Assembly: GCF_947493875.1 (NCBI RefSeq)
Contig: NZ_CANLSU010000002.1
Location: 434,001-498,000, forward strand
Origin: an uncultured Marinococcus sp.
GTDB taxonomy: Bacteria > Bacillota > Bacilli > Bacillales > Marinococcaceae
DNA: 64,000 nt
Direction: 5' to 3'
Of this stretch, positions 62,424 through 64,000 are shown piece after piece. How positions within the stretch are numbered: position 1 is the first letter of the stretch; each line of letters begins with the position of its first letter. Made by a program: the position numbers and the translations under genes. The notes below the pieces were generated by a model. The model did not search any database. It was not told the origin of the DNA and was given only the letters and a program-made list of their open reading frames with translations.

Positions 62424-63296
62424 ATGCATATTGACGAATTAAAAACCTTTTTGACTGTGGTGGAGGAAAAAAATTTCACAAAAGCCTCGGAGGTGCTCTC
62501 CCTCTCCCAGCCGACTGTAAGCGTGCATATAAAAAATCTTGAAAGGGAATTTCTTGCCCCGCTTTTTCAGCGGACAACAAAGTCATTGATGCTTACAAGG
62601 GAAGGTGAGGTATTTTTGGATCATGCCCGTCAGTTGATGGGCACCTACGCCCATATGAAGGAAGCTATATATATGATGCATGAAGAAGTGAGTGGAACCA
62701 TTCATATCGGGGCCAGCTTTACGATTGGGGAATACGTTCTCCCAAAAGTAATGGCCAGAATGCAGGAGGAGTATGAGGGAATTCAGTTTGAAGTGACGAT
62801 CGCCAATACTGAGGAAATCATTCAGCTGGTCCGGACGCTGAAGGTCGATATTGGTCTGGTGGAAGGGCACAGCGGGGCTGCTGATATTACGCTGACACCA
62901 TTTCAGACGGACCGTCTGGCGGTAGTTAAGAGTACATCCAGCTCTTTTTCACCTGTAACCCGGGAGGAGCTGCAGGATCTGAAGTGGGTGGTGCGCGAAA
63001 AGGGATCCGGAACCAGGGAATCGTTTGATTATGTGATGAACGCAAACGGGATCCGCATGCGTTCACTTCTGATGATCAGCAGCACGCAGGGGGTTAAAGA
63101 AGCCGTTAAAAGCGGCCTTGGATTATCCTTGTTATCAGAAGCAGCGATTGAAGAAGAACAAAAACACAACACGCTGGAGCTTTTATCCATTGAAGGCATC
63201 GATGCAAAAAGATTTTTTTCATATGTACTTCCAAAAAGAGCAGAGCGGACAAAAAATATTCAGTTTATGATCCGGTGCCTGACAGAGAATCGCTGA
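62424..63296 (+). CDS. LysR-family transcriptional regulator (CysL/YwfK-like)
   Basis: The product has 290 aa: N-terminal winged helix-turn-helix (about 1-60; FTKASEVLSLSQPTVSVHIKNLE), then a periplasmic-binding-like effector domain (about 88-290). It resembles CysL, which activates sulfite reductase genes. It is divergent from the YeiH gene over a 108-bp AT-rich region, the typical LysR arrangement, so YeiH is the likely target. AGGAGG precedes the ATG. Confidence 0.92.
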   Translation: MHIDELKTFLTVVEEKNFTKASEVLSLSQPTVSVHIKNLEREFLAPLFQRTTKSLMLTREGEVFLDHARQLMGTYAHMKEAIYMMHEEVSGTIHIGASFTIGEYVLPKVMARMQEEYEGIQFEVTIANTEEIIQLVRTLKVDIGLVEGHSGAADITLTPFQTDRLAVVKSTSSSFSPVTREELQDLKWVVREKGSGTRESFDYVMNANGIRMRSLLMISSTQGVKEAVKSGLGLSLLSEAAIEEEQKHNTLELLSIEGIDAKRFFSYVLPKRAERTKNIQFMIRCLTENR

Positions 63297-63378
63297 CGTC
63301 CGCCGGCTTCCTTTTCTATAGTTTTCTACAAAAACTAATTTGTTGTATACTAATACCGCAATCTTAAGGGAATCACCG

Positions 63379-63465
63379 ATGATGGATTTATATTCACTGC
63401 TGTATAAAGCATTCTGTTCAACGCCGGAAACGGAAGCTTACTATACTGAAATGAGGAATGGGTAA
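63379..63465 (+). CDS. 28-aa ORF directly upstream of the FusB-like gene
   Basis: AAGGGAATCACCG-ATG opens 28 codons (DLYSLLYKAFCSTPETEAYY) whose TAA is followed at once by the next ATG (TAAATG). This tight junction suggests coupling or a regulatory upstream ORF, of interest because FusB-type genes can be controlled by leader peptides. No family known. Confidence 0.45.
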   Translation: MMDLYSLLYKAFCSTPETEAYYTEMRNG

Positions 63466-64000
63466 ATGATTCAAATTGAGCCATTTTTGCGCAATGATCA
63501 GTTTAATTTTATTAAAGAGCATGTATGGAAATTCGCCCATGCACACGCTACAGTAAAAGACGCCGACGTAATCAGTGCATTAAAACACAGCGCCTTTGAT
63601 CAAATTATCAACAGCTTTCATTCGATGAACGACGAGCAGGAAAAACTGTTAGAAAAGGTTCTGTATGTAGAGGACAGCACTCAGGCAGAGCAGATTCTCG
63701 GTGAGTTGAAAATGTATGTTGTTTCGTTCCCGGCTGTCACCGCAGATCGGATTAAAAAGCTGTTTCCAAAAGCAAAAAAGCTGACCATGCCGTCATTGGA
63801 GGAAGTGGACCTGAAAAATATATCCTATCTGGGCTGGAACGACATCCGGGCAGAACGAAAATATATTATTACTACAGACCAAAGGAGATTGACGGGCGTG
63901 TTTGGAACATTTCGGAATACACCCGGAAAAGGGATCTGTACGATCTGCAGCAAACAGGAGGAGACAGGACTTTTTATGGCAGTAGTAAAGGCTGGAAAAG
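63466..64000 (+). CDS. FusB/FusC-family elongation factor G-binding protein (3' end outside window)
   Basis: The visible 178 residues begin MIQIEPFLRNDQFNFIKEHVWKFAHAHATV and include FPAVTADRIKKLFPKAKKL, YLGWNDI and the start of the zinc-binding domain (CTICSKQEETGLFMAVVKAGK). Staphylococcal FusB frees EF-G from fusidic acid-stalled ribosomes; Bacillaceae homologues are chromosomal and of housekeeping or ribosome-rescue type. It runs off the right edge. Confidence 0.9.
   Translation, partial: MIQIEPFLRNDQFNFIKEHVWKFAHAHATVKDADVISALKHSAFDQIINSFHSMNDEQEKLLEKVLYVEDSTQAEQILGELKMYVVSFPAVTADRIKKLFPKAKKLTMPSLEEVDLKNISYLGWNDIRAERKYIITTDQRRLTGVFGTFRNTPGKGICTICSKQEETGLFMAVVKAGK

Overview
The window looks like chromosome of a halophilic or haloalkaliphilic member of the Bacillaceae. 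Evidence for this is the typical Bacillus gene content and order (ytkD, pckA and metK with an S-box leader; ywpF-like and yfiT-like genes), strong AAGGAGG ribosome binding sites, sigma-B-type and sigma-54-type promoters, CcpA cre boxes, and an osmolyte set (ectoine hydroxylase, two BCCT carriers, proline uptake). There is no rRNA, tRNA, prophage or CRISPR array. The genus is an inference.

Layout. 1-4.9 kb: end of an unknown gene, ywpF-like, ytkD, pckA, a DCC thiol-disulfide oxidoreductase, SAM riboswitch and metK. 4.9-9.2 kb: a proline-use locus of putP with a tiny upstream membrane ORF, a sigma-54 enhancer-binding activator and proline dehydrogenase; both outward transcripts carry textbook -24/-12 promoters and share TTTTGC/GCAAAA repeats. 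9.3-13.7 kb: EamA transporter, long UbiD-family decarboxylase, aldo/keto reductase, and a DCC-family gene with an unresolved 5' end. 13.7-22.9 kb: stress and osmolyte region (universal stress proteins, DUF2254 protein, GC-rich orphan ectD, BCCT carrier, MBL-fold hydrolase, an unknown membrane protein, a SleB-type hydrolase). 22.9-24.3 and 39.7-41.0 kb: two apparently identical ISL3-family elements with intact transposase and perfect 8-bp target duplications, each inserted in the T-tract of a host terminator.

24.3-39.7 kb: sugar-phosphate isomerase-like protein, YfiT-like protein, a four-gene operon (DUF2512, DUF2243, CtaG-like, FAD/Rieske oxidoreductase), chemoreceptor, GGDEF protein, class I aldolase, formamidase with FmdB-type zinc ribbon, sulfotransferase, uppP, a CNNM/CorC-type protein, a RhaM-type mutarotase and a small stress-type ORF. 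41-48 kb: a galactitol-family PTS operon (PRD activator, IIA, IIB, IIC, two zinc polyol dehydrogenases and a 55-aa ORF), preceded by a cre box. 48-64 kb: two divergent tandem-domain universal stress proteins, an atypical BCCT carrier, a VOC protein gene cut by an amber codon, an esterase, a SunI-like PH protein, an extremely acidic two-repeat protein, Fe-alcohol dehydrogenase, formate/nitrite channel, brnQ with a possible peptide attenuator, EamA, YeiH/LysR pair, and the start of a FusB-type EF-G-binding protein.

The most unusual signals are: (a) three leaders with sigma-B-like promoters that share a near-identical AAGCCAG-type terminator hairpin, upstream of a stress protein gene, ectD and the Rieske operon; (b) the sigma-54 proline regulon; (c) the putative brnQ attenuator; (d) several small ORFs tightly linked to known transporter operons.
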